A stretch of 64,000 nucleotides of DNA, from assembly GCF_022825805.1 (NCBI RefSeq), contig NZ_JAJDWC010000020.1:33305-97304 (forward strand), given 5' to 3'. This DNA is from Phaeobacter sp. GTDB taxonomy: Bacteria > Pseudomonadota > Alphaproteobacteria > Rhodobacterales > Rhodobacteraceae. A model generated the notes under the pieces. It did no database searches. It worked only from the letters and a program-made list of their open reading frames with translations, and had not been told where the DNA came from. Numbering within the stretch: position 1 is the stretch's first letter; each line of letters begins with the position of its first letter. Both the position numbers and the translations under genes were made by a program. Of the stretch, positions 9,074-17,566 are shown in pieces.

Positions 9074-9101
9074 TTGACACGCTCTAATTTGATCATATTC
9101 T
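9074..9101 (+). promoter_or_regulatory. candidate sigma70-type promoter of the aminotransferase gene
   Basis: TTGACA at 9074-9079, a 16-base spacer, then TATTCT at 9096-9101. The spacer contains ATTTGATCA (9087-9095), shared with the potF leader, so a regulator bound there would cover the promoter. A GGAG ribosome site and ATG 9133 follow. Confidence 0.5.
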
Positions 9102-9132
9102 TGGTCACATCTGTTTTTTTGGAGTCTGTCTG

Positions 9133-10527
9133 ATGACTGCGATCACGAACCATCTGCCAACGGCAGAATTGCAAGCCCTGGACGCTGCGCATCACATGCA
9201 CCCGTTCACCGCCAATGGTGAACTGGCAGAAAAAGGTGCGCGGGTCATCACCCGTGCCAATGGGGTGACGTTGACGGATAGCGAAGGCAATCAGATCCTT
9301 GATGCGATGGCCGGGCTATGGTGTGTGAACATCGGCTACGGCCGTGCGGAGCTGGCAGATGTGGCAGCGCGGCAGATGCGGGAATTGCCGTACTACAATA
9401 CGTTTTTCCAAACCACGCATGCCCCAGTGATCGCCCTGGCCGCAAAGATTGCGGAACTTGCACCCGATGGGCTGAACCACGTCTTTTTTGCTGGCTCCGG
9501 CTCGGAGGCAAATGATACCAATATCCGGCTTGTCCGTCATTATTGGGCCGAAAAAGGCCAGCCCAGCAAATCGATCATCATAAGCCGCAAAAACGCCTAT
9601 CACGGCTCATCCGTTGGCAGCGGCAGTCTTGGTGGTATGAGCGCGATGCACGAGCAGGGTGGGATGCCGATCCCCGATATTCACCACCTCAATCAGCCAA
9701 ACTGGTGGGCTGAAGCGGGTGACATGTCGGAAGAGGCATTTGGACTGGCTCGGGCGCAAGAGTTGGAAGAGGCTATCTTGGAGCTGGGTGAAGACCGGGT
9801 CGCGGCCTTCATCGCAGAACCCGTCCAGGGCGCAGGCGGCGTTATTGTGCCACCTCATACTTATTGGCCTGAAATTCAGCGGATCTGCGATAAATACAGC
9901 ATCCTCCTGATCGCGGACGAGGTGATTTGCGGTTTCGGGCGGACGGGCAACTGGTTTGGCAGCCAAACCATGGGCATTTGTCCCGACATTATGACGATCG
10001 CAAAAGGCCTCTCTTCGGGATATGCGCCAATTGGCGGCTCCATCGTGAGCGATGAGATTGCGGCTGTGATCGGCGCCGGTGAGTTCAACCATGGTTACAC
10101 CTATTCCGGCCATCCCGTTGCGGCAGCCGTGGCGCTGGAGAATTTGCGTATCCTGGAGGAAGAAGGTGTCTTGACCCATGTTCGCGAGGTTGCCGCGCCT
10201 TATCTGAAGGAGAAGTGGGAGTCGCTCCTGGATCATCCGCTGGTCGGAGAGGCCAAGATTGTTGGCATGATGGGATCTATTGCGCTGACACCGAACAAAG
10301 CCACCCGCGCGGCGTTTGCGTCCGAAACCGGAACGGTTGGCTATATTTGCCGTGAACGGTGTTTTGCCAACAATCTGGTGATGCGGCATGTCGGCGATCG
10401 GATGATTATCTCTCCGCCATTGATCATTACGCCGGACGAGATTGATACGCTGATCGCGCGGGCGCGCCAATCGTTGGACGAATGCTATGAGCTGCTGCAG
10501 CAAAAGGATCTCTTGCACAGCGCATAG
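9133..10527 (+). CDS. class III aminotransferase, putrescine-pyruvate type
   Basis: PLP-dependent omega-aminotransferase of 464 residues. The family marks are LFFAGSGSEANDTNIRL-type binding loop (here VFFAGSGSEANDTN), AFIAEPVQGAGGVIVPP, the Asp of LIADEVICGFGRTG, and the PLP lysine K291 in TIAKGLSSGYAPIGG. It belongs by resemblance to the SpuC-like group that passes the amino group of putrescine (or other diamines, taurine, beta-alanine) to pyruvate. Position between two polyamine ABC operons and after a GntR gene supports putrescine breakdown. Substrate specificity within class III cannot be fixed from sequence. Confidence 0.85.
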   Translation: MTAITNHLPTAELQALDAAHHMHPFTANGELAEKGARVITRANGVTLTDSEGNQILDAMAGLWCVNIGYGRAELADVAARQMRELPYYNTFFQTTHAPVIALAAKIAELAPDGLNHVFFAGSGSEANDTNIRLVRHYWAEKGQPSKSIIISRKNAYHGSSVGSGSLGGMSAMHEQGGMPIPDIHHLNQPNWWAEAGDMSEEAFGLARAQELEEAILELGEDRVAAFIAEPVQGAGGVIVPPHTYWPEIQRICDKYSILLIADEVICGFGRTGNWFGSQTMGICPDIMTIAKGLSSGYAPIGGSIVSDEIAAVIGAGEFNHGYTYSGHPVAAAVALENLRILEEEGVLTHVREVAAPYLKEKWESLLDHPLVGEAKIVGMMGSIALTPNKATRAAFASETGTVGYICRERCFANNLVMRHVGDRMIISPPLIITPDEIDTLIARARQSLDECYELLQQKDLLHSA

Positions 10528-10592
10528 GTCCGCGCTGCTGCTGGCCGTGCTGATTGAGCGCGATAAACCGACTTCACGTTGACACCTATTGC

Positions 10593-10617
10593 AGCCGGGG
10601 GCCACGGGCCCTCGGCT
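10593..10617 (+). terminator. terminator-like hairpin after the aminotransferase gene
   Basis: An 11-bp stem (AGCCGGGGGCC / GGCCCTCGGCT, one G-U pair) with a 3-base loop, followed by a short T-rich tail (TTGTCGTTT). It lies 65 bases after the stop codon. The U-tract is interrupted, so efficiency is uncertain. Confidence 0.6.
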
Positions 10618-10888
10618 TTGTCGTTTATTGGAAATTCCTGTTTCCGGTAACGGTTTGGTGAGCGAAAGGCGGCAAATGAGGGATTCGAATTCGATCAGAG
10701 AAATGACCGTCAAATAGGTCGTTTTATTTCGAAGAGAGGTCGCAATTCGTCCCGTTGCGCTATCTCATGTCCCTAAGGTTATTTTCATAGATGTGCTGGA
10801 TGATCCGGTTGCACATCCCTAGGTGGGTGTGTTTACATCTAGACAGAAGTGCAGAGCCAATCTGCCGAACCAAATCAGGGAGCCTCCA
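10618..10888. other. intergenic leader of the second ABC operon
   Basis: No gene seen. It holds a perfect 7-bp inverted repeat GATGTGC/GCACATC (10790-10817, 14-base spacer), a smaller GACC/GGTC repeat near 10711-10726 and a TTCGAATTCGA stretch near 10684. These are candidate operator or leader structures for the ABC operon starting at 10889. No convincing -35/-10 pair was found by eye. Confidence 0.35.
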
Positions 10889-11989
10889 TTGGCTGATGCG
10901 TCACACACGAGCGCGTTCGTTGAATTCGAGCGCGTACAAAAGAGCTATGACGGCGAGAATCTTGTCGTCAAAGATCTTAACCTCACCATGCCTAAGGGTG
11001 AATTTCTGACAATGTTGGGCCCGTCCGGGTCGGGTAAAACCACCTGCCTGATGATGCTGGCGGGTTTTGAAACAGCGACACATGGCGATATCCGTCTGGG
11101 TGGTGTTTCAATCAACAACATTCCGCCGCACAAACGTGGCATCGGCATGGTGTTCCAGAACTATGCGCTGTTCCCGCACATGACCATTGCTGAAAACCTC
11201 AGCTTCCCGCTGGAAGTCCGCAAACTGGGCAAGTCCGAGCGCGAAGAAAAGGTCAAGCGCGCGTTGGACATGGTTGAAATGGGGGCCTTTGGCGGTCGTC
11301 GTCCTGCACAGTTGTCCGGTGGACAGCAGCAGCGTGTGGCGCTGGCCCGTGCGCTGGTCTTTGAACCCGAGCTGGTTTTGATGGACGAACCGCTGGGCGC
11401 GTTGGACAAGCAGCTGCGGGAAAAAATGCAGTTTGAGATCACGCATCTTGCGCACCAGCTGGGAATTACCACTGTTTATGTGACCCACGATCAGACCGAA
11501 GCGCTCACCATGTCGGACCGTGTTGCCGTGTTTGATGATGGGCGAATCCAGCAACTGGCGCCGCCAGACCAGCTGTATGAAGAGCCAACCAACAGTTTCG
11601 TGGCGCAGTTCATCGGCGAGAACAACACCCTCGAAGGGGTGGTCAAGGAAATCAACAACGGCATTGCACTGGTTCAGCTCGACGATGGTGAGTTGATTGA
11701 TTGTAAGCCGATCAACGTCTCCAAGCCCGGAGAGCGCACCCGCGTTTCGATCCGCCCTGAGCGTGTCGAATACAACAAAGATCGGATGAGAGAGGGCGCC
11801 CACACTCTGAAAGCAGAGGTGCTGGAGTTCATCTACATGGGCGATATCTTCCGGACACGTCTGCGTGTTGCGGGCAACGATGAGTTCATCATCAAGACCC
11901 GTAACGCCCCCGATCAGACCCGCCTGCAGCCGGGCCAGCAGATTGAAATCGGCTGGTTGCCCGAAGACTGCCGGGCGCTGGATGCCTGA
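10889..11989 (+). CDS. spermidine/putrescine-type ABC transporter ATPase (PotA-like)
   Basis: First gene of a second polyamine-type ABC operon. Walker A GPSGSGKTT is at residues 44-52; signature LSGGQQQRVALARAL, Walker B LVLMDEPLGALD and VTHDQTEAL follow; a TOBE domain occupies the C-terminus. TTG 10889 is chosen because a CAGGGAG ribosome site is about 6 bases upstream, while an in-frame ATG at 10823 would add 22 residues unlike any ABC protein. 366 residues. Gene order ATPase, binding protein, two permeases differs from the leftward pot operon, so the two systems are not a simple duplication. Confidence 0.88.
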   Translation: MADASHTSAFVEFERVQKSYDGENLVVKDLNLTMPKGEFLTMLGPSGSGKTTCLMMLAGFETATHGDIRLGGVSINNIPPHKRGIGMVFQNYALFPHMTIAENLSFPLEVRKLGKSEREEKVKRALDMVEMGAFGGRRPAQLSGGQQQRVALARALVFEPELVLMDEPLGALDKQLREKMQFEITHLAHQLGITTVYVTHDQTEALTMSDRVAVFDDGRIQQLAPPDQLYEEPTNSFVAQFIGENNTLEGVVKEINNGIALVQLDDGELIDCKPINVSKPGERTRVSIRPERVEYNKDRMREGAHTLKAEVLEFIYMGDIFRTRLRVAGNDEFIIKTRNAPDQTRLQPGQQIEIGWLPEDCRALDA

Positions 11990-12088
11990 GAGCTCACGCT
12001 CTCGGCCAGCCGCAGCTCAACCATCGGCACGAAATGACTGATGGACAATGACTTTAGAACGACAAACGCAACAAGGAGTAGAGTGTCG

Positions 12089-13195
12089 ATGAAACTCACC
12101 AAAATGACTGCCCTGGCAGCGACCACAGCGCTTTGTGCGCCGATGGCGATGGCTTCCGATATGGCAAATGAAATGACAATCGTGTCCTGGGGTGGTGCGT
12201 ATCAAGAGAGCCAGCTGAAGGCCTATGTTGAGCCCTACCTGGAAATGCACCCTGATCTGAAAGTGATCTGGGACGAAAGCTCCGCTGAAGCGACCGCCAA
12301 AATGCGTGCGATGACCGAAGCGGGCAACGTCACCTGGGATCTGGTTGACGCCGTTGCCTCCGACGCGATGCGCATGTGTGACGAAGGTCTGATCGCAGAA
12401 ATCGACCATGACGCTGTTCTGGCGGCTGCACCCGATGGCACCTCCGCAAGCGACGACTTCGGTGACCTGCTGGTCAGCGACTGCTTCGTGCCGCAGATCG
12501 TGTATTCGACCACATTCGGCTATCGCATGGATCTGGTTGGCGACACCGCGCCAAGCTCGATCTGCGACGTGTTCGATCTGGCTGCATACCCAGGTAAGCG
12601 CGCGCTGCAGAAGCGTCCGATCGACAACATGGAATGGGCGCTGTACTGCGATGGCGTGGCCAAAGACGAGATCTATGACGTCCTCGGCACCGACGAAGGC
12701 GTAGACCGCGCACTGGCCAAACTGGACTCCATCAAAGACCAGGTGGTCTGGTGGACCGCGGGCGCAGAAACTCCACAGCTGTTGGCTGACGGCGAAGTTG
12801 TGATGGGTTCCACCTTCAACGGTCGTCTGTTCTCTGCAATTGCAGAGCAGAACCAGCCCATCGACATGCTTTGGGACATGCAGTCCTTCGACCTCGACGG
12901 TTGGGTTGTTCCCGCTGATCTGCCGGAAGACCGCAAAGCGCGTGTCATGGACTTCCTGAAGTTCGCAACCGACACCCAGCGTCTGGCGGATCAGGCGAAG
13001 TTCATCTCCTACGGGCCGGCTCGTGCGTCCTCCGCACCGCTGGTTGGTCAGCACGCCATTCTGGGCATCGACATGGCGCCACATATGCCAACCGACCCAG
13101 CAAACGCTGGCAACGTACACGTCTACGACTACGAATGGTGGGCAGACAACCGCGATGATCTGGATGCGAAATTCCAGGCATGGCTGGCCAAATAA
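12089..13195 (+). CDS. periplasmic polyamine-type solute-binding protein (PotD-like)
   Basis: Extracellular solute-binding protein of 368 residues. Signal peptide MKLTKMTALAATTALCAPMAMA, cleavage near residue 22; the mature chain starts with TIVSWGGAYQES, a common opening of the spermidine/putrescine-binding superfamily (SBP_bac_8 type). An AAGGAG site precedes the start; GTG 12083 six bases upstream is an alternative. Codon choice is strongly biased (GAC, CTG, GGC), suggesting high expression relative to the permeases. It follows the ATPase gene and precedes the permeases after a hairpin. Ligand unknown; polyamine is inferred from partners and neighbours. Confidence 0.86.
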   Translation: MKLTKMTALAATTALCAPMAMASDMANEMTIVSWGGAYQESQLKAYVEPYLEMHPDLKVIWDESSAEATAKMRAMTEAGNVTWDLVDAVASDAMRMCDEGLIAEIDHDAVLAAAPDGTSASDDFGDLLVSDCFVPQIVYSTTFGYRMDLVGDTAPSSICDVFDLAAYPGKRALQKRPIDNMEWALYCDGVAKDEIYDVLGTDEGVDRALAKLDSIKDQVVWWTAGAETPQLLADGEVVMGSTFNGRLFSAIAEQNQPIDMLWDMQSFDLDGWVVPADLPEDRKARVMDFLKFATDTQRLADQAKFISYGPARASSAPLVGQHAILGIDMAPHMPTDPANAGNVHVYDYEWWADNRDDLDAKFQAWLAK

Positions 13196-13226
13196 TCTGT
13201 CTTTGATCTGACAGATCGACGGACGG

Positions 13227-13260
13227 GAGAGGGCTGCCAAGCGCAAGCTGCGGCCCTCTC
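13227..13260 (+). other. intercistronic hairpin after the binding-protein gene
   Basis: GAGAGGGC (13227-13234) pairs perfectly with GCCCTCTC (13253-13260) across an 18-base loop, in the 101-base gap between binding-protein and permease genes. No T-run follows. It matches in position the hairpin after potF. Just upstream is an odd-centred palindrome GATCTG-A-CAGATC (13205-13217). Likely role: uneven expression within the operon by mRNA protection or partial termination. Confidence 0.6.
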
Positions 13261-13296
13261 TCCACCAACAAAAATATTCCGACGGGGGCTCCTGAC

Positions 13297-14568
13297 ATGA
13301 GCGATATCACCCAGACCGGACCGATGCTAGCCGCCGATGGCACGCCATTGAAGCGAAGCCTGGCCCGAGCGCTCCGGATGCAGAAGATCAGGGCTCTGAT
13401 GCTCATTGCGCCTCTGCTACTCTTTATCCTAGTGACATTTATTCTGCCGATTGGCGACATGCTGTATCGCTCTGTCGATAACCGCATCGTGCAGAATACA
13501 CTTCCACGCACCGTTGTTGCGATCTCTGCCTGGGATCCAGCGTCTGATGAATTGCCGGGTGAGGCCGTTTATGCGGCGCTTGCGGCAGACCTCAAAGATG
13601 CCGCAGAGGCCAAGACGCACACCCGCGTGGCGAAACGTTTGAACTACGAAAACCCTGGCATGGCGTCGGTGTTCCGTAAATCTGGCCGCAAGGTCAAGAA
13701 ATGGAATGTGACCGATGAGGGCCCTTACAAGGAACGCCTGATCGAGCTGAACGATGGTTGGGCTGATCTGGAACTCTGGCGCACGGTTGCGACCTATTCC
13801 TCCGCGCATACGATGGGGTATTTCCTGAACGCTGTGGATCTCAAACTGGGATCCGAGGGGGTTGAGGTGCGCCCAGAGGATGAACGCATCTACAATACGA
13901 TGCTGATCCGAACCATGCGCATGTCGCTGATCATCACCTTCAGCTGTATCATGCTGGGCTATCCGGTTGCATGGTTGCTGGCGAATTTGCCGACCAGCAA
14001 GGCGAACCTCTTGCTCATCCTGGTTCTACTGCCTTTCTGGACATCGCTCCTGGTGCGAACCTCGGCGTGGAAAATCCTTTTGCAACAGCAAGGGGTGATC
14101 AATGATACGCTGGTCTGGTTGGGGGTTGTTGATGATGCCAATCGACTTGTGCTGATCAACAACGAACTGGGCACGATTATCGCGATGACGCATATTCTGC
14201 TGCCGTTCATGATCCTGCCGATGTATTCGGTCATGCAGACCATCAATCCATCCTATCTGCGGGCTGCAAAATCTCTTGGTGCGACCAACTGGACCGCATT
14301 CTGGAGAGTGTATTTCCCACAAACAGTGCCTGGTATTGGCGCGGGCTCCATTCTCGTGTTCATCCTGGCGGTGGGCTACTACATCACGCCTGCACTGGTT
14401 GGCGGCACCAAAGGTACGTTCATCTCCAATCTGATCGCCTATCACATCTCGACCTCGGGCAACTGGGGATTGGGTGCGGCACTCGGGGCCATTCTCTTGG
14501 CAGTCGTGCTGCTGCTGTACTGGGTCTACGACAAGATTGTCGGCATCGATAACGTTAAGCTGGGATAA
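13297..14568 (+). CDS. polyamine-type ABC permease (PotB-like) with a large periplasmic insertion
   Basis: Inner-membrane subunit of the second ABC importer. TM1 spans about residues 32-52 (LMLIAPLLLFILVTFILPIG). The next membrane helices start near residue 202 (MLIRTMRMSLIITF), leaving a soluble, highly charged loop of roughly 145 residues on the periplasmic side; ordinary PotB permeases are about 285 residues with a loop near 40. The rest is canonical, with the EAA-type loop RAAKSLGATNWTAFWRVYFPQ. Length 423 residues. The gene is 5 bases from the next permease gene, so the pair is coupled. The loop may add contacts to the binding protein; that is inference. Confidence 0.86.
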   Translation: MSDITQTGPMLAADGTPLKRSLARALRMQKIRALMLIAPLLLFILVTFILPIGDMLYRSVDNRIVQNTLPRTVVAISAWDPASDELPGEAVYAALAADLKDAAEAKTHTRVAKRLNYENPGMASVFRKSGRKVKKWNVTDEGPYKERLIELNDGWADLELWRTVATYSSAHTMGYFLNAVDLKLGSEGVEVRPEDERIYNTMLIRTMRMSLIITFSCIMLGYPVAWLLANLPTSKANLLLILVLLPFWTSLLVRTSAWKILLQQQGVINDTLVWLGVVDDANRLVLINNELGTIIAMTHILLPFMILPMYSVMQTINPSYLRAAKSLGATNWTAFWRVYFPQTVPGIGAGSILVFILAVGYYITPALVGGTKGTFISNLIAYHISTSGNWGLGAALGAILLAVVLLLYWVYDKIVGIDNVKLG

Positions 14569-14573
14569 CGGAC

Positions 14574-15428
14574 ATGAGTGCACTTCCTCCTTATGCAACC
14601 ACCGGCCAACGCGTTTGGTTCTACTCCTTCCGAGTGATCTGCGGCCTGATCTTCTTTTTCTTGATCGCTCCGATCATCGTGATCATTCCGCTGAGCTTCA
14701 ACGCGCAGGATTTCTTCACCTTTACGCCTGAAATGCTGCGGTTGGACCCTGAAGGTTTTTCGCTGAAACACTATCGCGACTTCTTCAGCAACGATTCCTG
14801 GCAGAGCGCTATGTGGAATTCCTTGCAGATCGCACCAGTAGCAACCCTGTTGTCGGTAGGCTTTGGTACTTTGGCTGCAATTGGTCTGAGCCAGCAGCAT
14901 GTGCCGTTCCGGCGGGCCATCATGGCGATCCTGATTTCGCCAATGATTGTTCCACTGATCATTTCGGCGGCTGGTATGTACTTTTTCTACAGCAAGATCG
15001 GCCTGCAAGGCAGCTATCTTGGTGTGGTTCTGGCACATGCCGCCTTGGGCATCCCGTTTGTCATCATCACGGTGACAGCGACGCTGGTTGGGTTTGACCG
15101 CTCTTTGACGCGGGCGGCTGCGAACATGGGTGCAAACCCTGTCACAACCTTCTTCCGGGTGCAGATGCCATTGATCCTGCCAGGGGTGATTTCCGGTGGC
15201 CTGTTTGCCTTCATCACCTCCTTCGACGAAGTGGTTGTGGTGTTGTTCGTGGGGTCTGCGGGGCAGAAAACTCTGCCATGGCAGATGTTCATCGGCCTGC
15301 GTGAGCAGATTTCGCCAACCATTCTGGCCGTGGCGACCCTGCTTGTTGCGATCTCGATTGCGTTGCTGACTGTGGTCGAATTGCTGCGCCGCCGGTCAGA
15401 ACGGCTGCGGGGTATGAGCCCTAGCTGA
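14574..15428 (+). CDS. polyamine-type ABC permease (PotC-like)
   Basis: Second permease of the operon, 284 residues, about six hydrophobic segments starting at residue 20 (VICGLIFFFLIAPIIVI). The family PLSFNAQDFFTF segment follows TM1 and the EAA loop is RAAANMGANPVTTFFRVQMP. It begins 5 bases after the other permease and ends 33 bases before a strong terminator, so it closes the operon. The C-terminus is basic. Confidence 0.88.
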   Translation: MSALPPYATTGQRVWFYSFRVICGLIFFFLIAPIIVIIPLSFNAQDFFTFTPEMLRLDPEGFSLKHYRDFFSNDSWQSAMWNSLQIAPVATLLSVGFGTLAAIGLSQQHVPFRRAIMAILISPMIVPLIISAAGMYFFYSKIGLQGSYLGVVLAHAALGIPFVIITVTATLVGFDRSLTRAAANMGANPVTTFFRVQMPLILPGVISGGLFAFITSFDEVVVVLFVGSAGQKTLPWQMFIGLREQISPTILAVATLLVAISIALLTVVELLRRRSERLRGMSPS

Positions 15429-15461
15429 AGCCTGAGCGGATCTCCAGCATTCTGAAAAAGT

Positions 15462-15491
15462 AAGGCCCCGGATCATTCCGGGGCCTTTTTT
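15462..15491 (+). terminator. Rho-independent terminator of the second ABC operon
   Basis: Perfect 11-bp stem AAGGCCCCGGA / TCCGGGGCCTT with a TCAT loop, followed by a run of six T (15486-15491). It lies 33 bases downstream of the last permease gene and before the convergent thiolase gene. Confidence 0.92.
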
Positions 15492-15564
15492 GTTGGGATT
15501 TCAGAGGGCCTTGTTGTTCGCCACGGCCAGATGTGTCTGACCGTAGCGGTCTCGCTTTGCGCTG

Positions 15565-16740
15565 TCAGAGACGTTCGATCGCCAAAGCGATGCCTTGCCC
15601 GCCACCGATACACATGGTGATAAGCCCCTTGGAGCCACCAATCCGTTCCAGTTCATACAGCGTCTTGAGCGTTATGATCGCGCCTGTTGCGCCAACCGGA
15701 TGACCCAGAGCAATCGCGCCTCCGTTCGGGTTTACCTTGGCGGGGTCAAGACCCAGCTCTTTGTTCACTGCCAATGCCTGTGCCGCAAATGCCTCGTTTG
15801 ATTCGATCACATCGAAATCAGCGACGGACAAACCGGTCTTCGCCAGCAGGTTTTGAACAGCAGGAACCGGACCGATCCCCATGAATTCCGGGCGCACACC
15901 GGCATGGGCATACCCCAATATCCGGGCTTTGAGTGTCAGCCCTGCTTTCTCGGCTGCGTCGGCTGTTGCCAAAACCAATGCCGCGGCCCCATCGTTGATC
16001 CCGCTGGCGTTGCCGGCCGTCACTCTGCCGTCTTTTTTGAACACCGCCTTCAATCCTGCGAGCGCTTCAAGTGAGGTGGCTTTGGGATGTTCATCGACCT
16101 CAAACGGCACCAGGTCGCGTTTCACCTTGATCTCGATAGGTGTGATCTGGCTGGCGAAATGTCCGGCTTCGATGGCTGCAGCAGCACGTGTTTGGCTGGT
16201 CAGCGCAAAGTCGTCCATTTGATCGCGGGTGATGTCATGTGCATCGGCAACATTTTCCGCCGTGACCCCCATATGGCCGGTGCCAAAGGGGCAGTTCAAC
16301 GCGCCTAGCATCATATCCAGCGCCCGCGCGTCGCCCATTTTCTGGCCCCAACGGGCGCTTGGTACGATGAAAGGGCTGCGCGACATGTTTTCTGCGCCAC
16401 CTGTCAGCGCAAATTCAGCATCCCCAAGCATGAGCGACTGGATGCCAGAAACAATGGCCTGGGCGCCGGATCCACAGAGGCGGTTCACATTCATCGCGGG
16501 CGTTCCATTGGGGATCCCGGCCTGCATGGCCGCCACGCGGCTTAGATACATGTCGCGGGGCTCTGTGTTGATCACATGGCCAAAGACAACGTTGCCGATC
16601 TGCTGGGGATCCACGCCTGCGCGCTCCATCGCGGCTTTGGAGGCGACGGTTGCAAGATCTATCGGGCTTGTTGCGGCCAATGCGCCACCAAAGGTGCCGA
16701 TGGCCGTGCGCGCACCATCGAGGATCACGATATCGGTCAT
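15565..16740 (-). CDS. acetyl-CoA acyltransferase (thiolase)
   Basis: Condenses or cleaves acyl-CoA (acetyl-CoA acetyltransferase or beta-ketothiolase); cytoplasmic tetramer. 391 residues, family length. The acyl-accepting cysteine is C89 in NRLCGSGAQA; the C-terminal GGAIALGHPVGATGA and MCIGGGQG segments carry the catalytic His and second Cys. It is a single gene between convergent and divergent neighbours; the XRE-cupin regulator is transcribed away from it. Whether it works in butanoate/PHB metabolism or in fatty-acid oxidation cannot be decided here. Confidence 0.9.
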   Translation of the reverse strand: MTDIVILDGARTAIGTFGGALAATSPIDLATVASKAAMERAGVDPQQIGNVVFGHVINTEPRDMYLSRVAAMQAGIPNGTPAMNVNRLCGSGAQAIVSGIQSLMLGDAEFALTGGAENMSRSPFIVPSARWGQKMGDARALDMMLGALNCPFGTGHMGVTAENVADAHDITRDQMDDFALTSQTRAAAAIEAGHFASQITPIEIKVKRDLVPFEVDEHPKATSLEALAGLKAVFKKDGRVTAGNASGINDGAAALVLATADAAEKAGLTLKARILGYAHAGVRPEFMGIGPVPAVQNLLAKTGLSVADFDVIESNEAFAAQALAVNKELGLDPAKVNPNGGAIALGHPVGATGAIITLKTLYELERIGGSKGLITMCIGGGQGIALAIERL

Positions 16741-16878
16741 TTTCTTTCTCCTTATCCGGTTTGCGCCACTTTATGCAGCTGCGCCGTGGTCTGTCCCCCG
16801 AAACGTCCCGTCAGAGCGTGCAAAAGATCCACGCCCAAAGATTTGACAAATGCTGCAGTTCAGCGCAGTGATTCCGTC

Positions 16879-17445
16879 ATGACGGAACATGCAGACGATA
16901 TCCTGACCCTCTTGCCTGCGCGCCTGAAAGAGGCGCGGCGGTCCCAGGGTCTGAGCCTTGAGGCAGTTGCCAATCTCTCAGGGGTGAGCCGCTCCATGGT
17001 GAGCCAAATTGAGCGCGGGGAAAGCTCTCCGACCATTGCCACGCTGTGGAATTTGACCCGCGCGTTGCAGGTGGATTTTGCAGGGCTTCTGGAGCGTTCG
17101 GACACGCAGAGCCGGATTGATGTGCTGCACACCGCGGATGTGCCATCGATTGAAAATATGGGCGAAGGCTGCCTGATCCGTATTTTGTCTCCGCCAGAAG
17201 ATGCGGGCGGACACGAGGTCTATGATATCAGCTTCTCGGACGGGGGCACATTGAACAGCCAGCCTCACGGTCGCGGTACCGTCGAGCATCTGACCGTTCT
17301 GGATGGCACGGTCGATGTGACCTCGGGTACGGCAAGCGAACGGCTGCACATCGGGGATACCGCACGCTACGCCGCCGATGTGCCACATACCATCAACTCC
17401 GTTCACGGGAGCGCGCGTATTTTTCTGATTGTCAAAAACGCCTGA
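16879..17445 (+). CDS. XRE-family regulator with C-terminal cupin domain
   Basis: 188-residue regulator. An N-terminal helix-turn-helix (about residues 10-68: RLKEARRSQGLSLEAVANLS, then SRSMVSQIERGESSPTIATL) is followed by a cupin beta-barrel (about 105-187, with HGRGTVEHLTVLDG and GDTARYAADVPH). Such HTH-cupin proteins usually sense a small metabolite and control adjacent amino-acid or polyamine genes. ATG 16879 is used because the HTH starts about 12 residues later; an upstream in-frame extension overlaps the thiolase promoter region and has no domain. It precedes kbl-tdh by 121 bases that contain a perfect inverted repeat, so threonine catabolism is the likely target. Confidence 0.85.
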   Translation: MTEHADDILTLLPARLKEARRSQGLSLEAVANLSGVSRSMVSQIERGESSPTIATLWNLTRALQVDFAGLLERSDTQSRIDVLHTADVPSIENMGEGCLIRILSPPEDAGGHEVYDISFSDGGTLNSQPHGRGTVEHLTVLDGTVDVTSGTASERLHIGDTARYAADVPHTINSVHGSARIFLIVKNA

Positions 17446-17494
17446 TCGTTTTCTCGGATCGCTATATCCAGTTTCACGGATTTATTTCCGCTAA

Positions 17495-17524
17495 GATGAA
17501 ATTCCCCTATTTCGGAATTTCATC
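17495..17524. promoter_or_regulatory. 11-bp perfect inverted repeat upstream of kbl, candidate operator
   Basis: GATGAAATTCC (17495-17505) and GGAATTTCATC (17514-17524) are exact reverse complements separated by 8 bases. Related TTTC-CGGA-TTT sequences occur just upstream (17471-17490). No T-run follows, so it is not an obvious terminator for the regulator gene. It is 42 bases before the kbl start, well placed for control by the XRE-cupin protein. Confidence 0.6.
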
Positions 17525-17566
17525 CGCCATGTTAGAACTTCTTCTCGAGAGAGAAGGAGTTTCCGC

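Noticed and set aside
12017..13246. 409-codon open frame on the minus strand
   Set aside because: Antisense to the highly biased binding-protein gene; no motif or ribosome site supports it.
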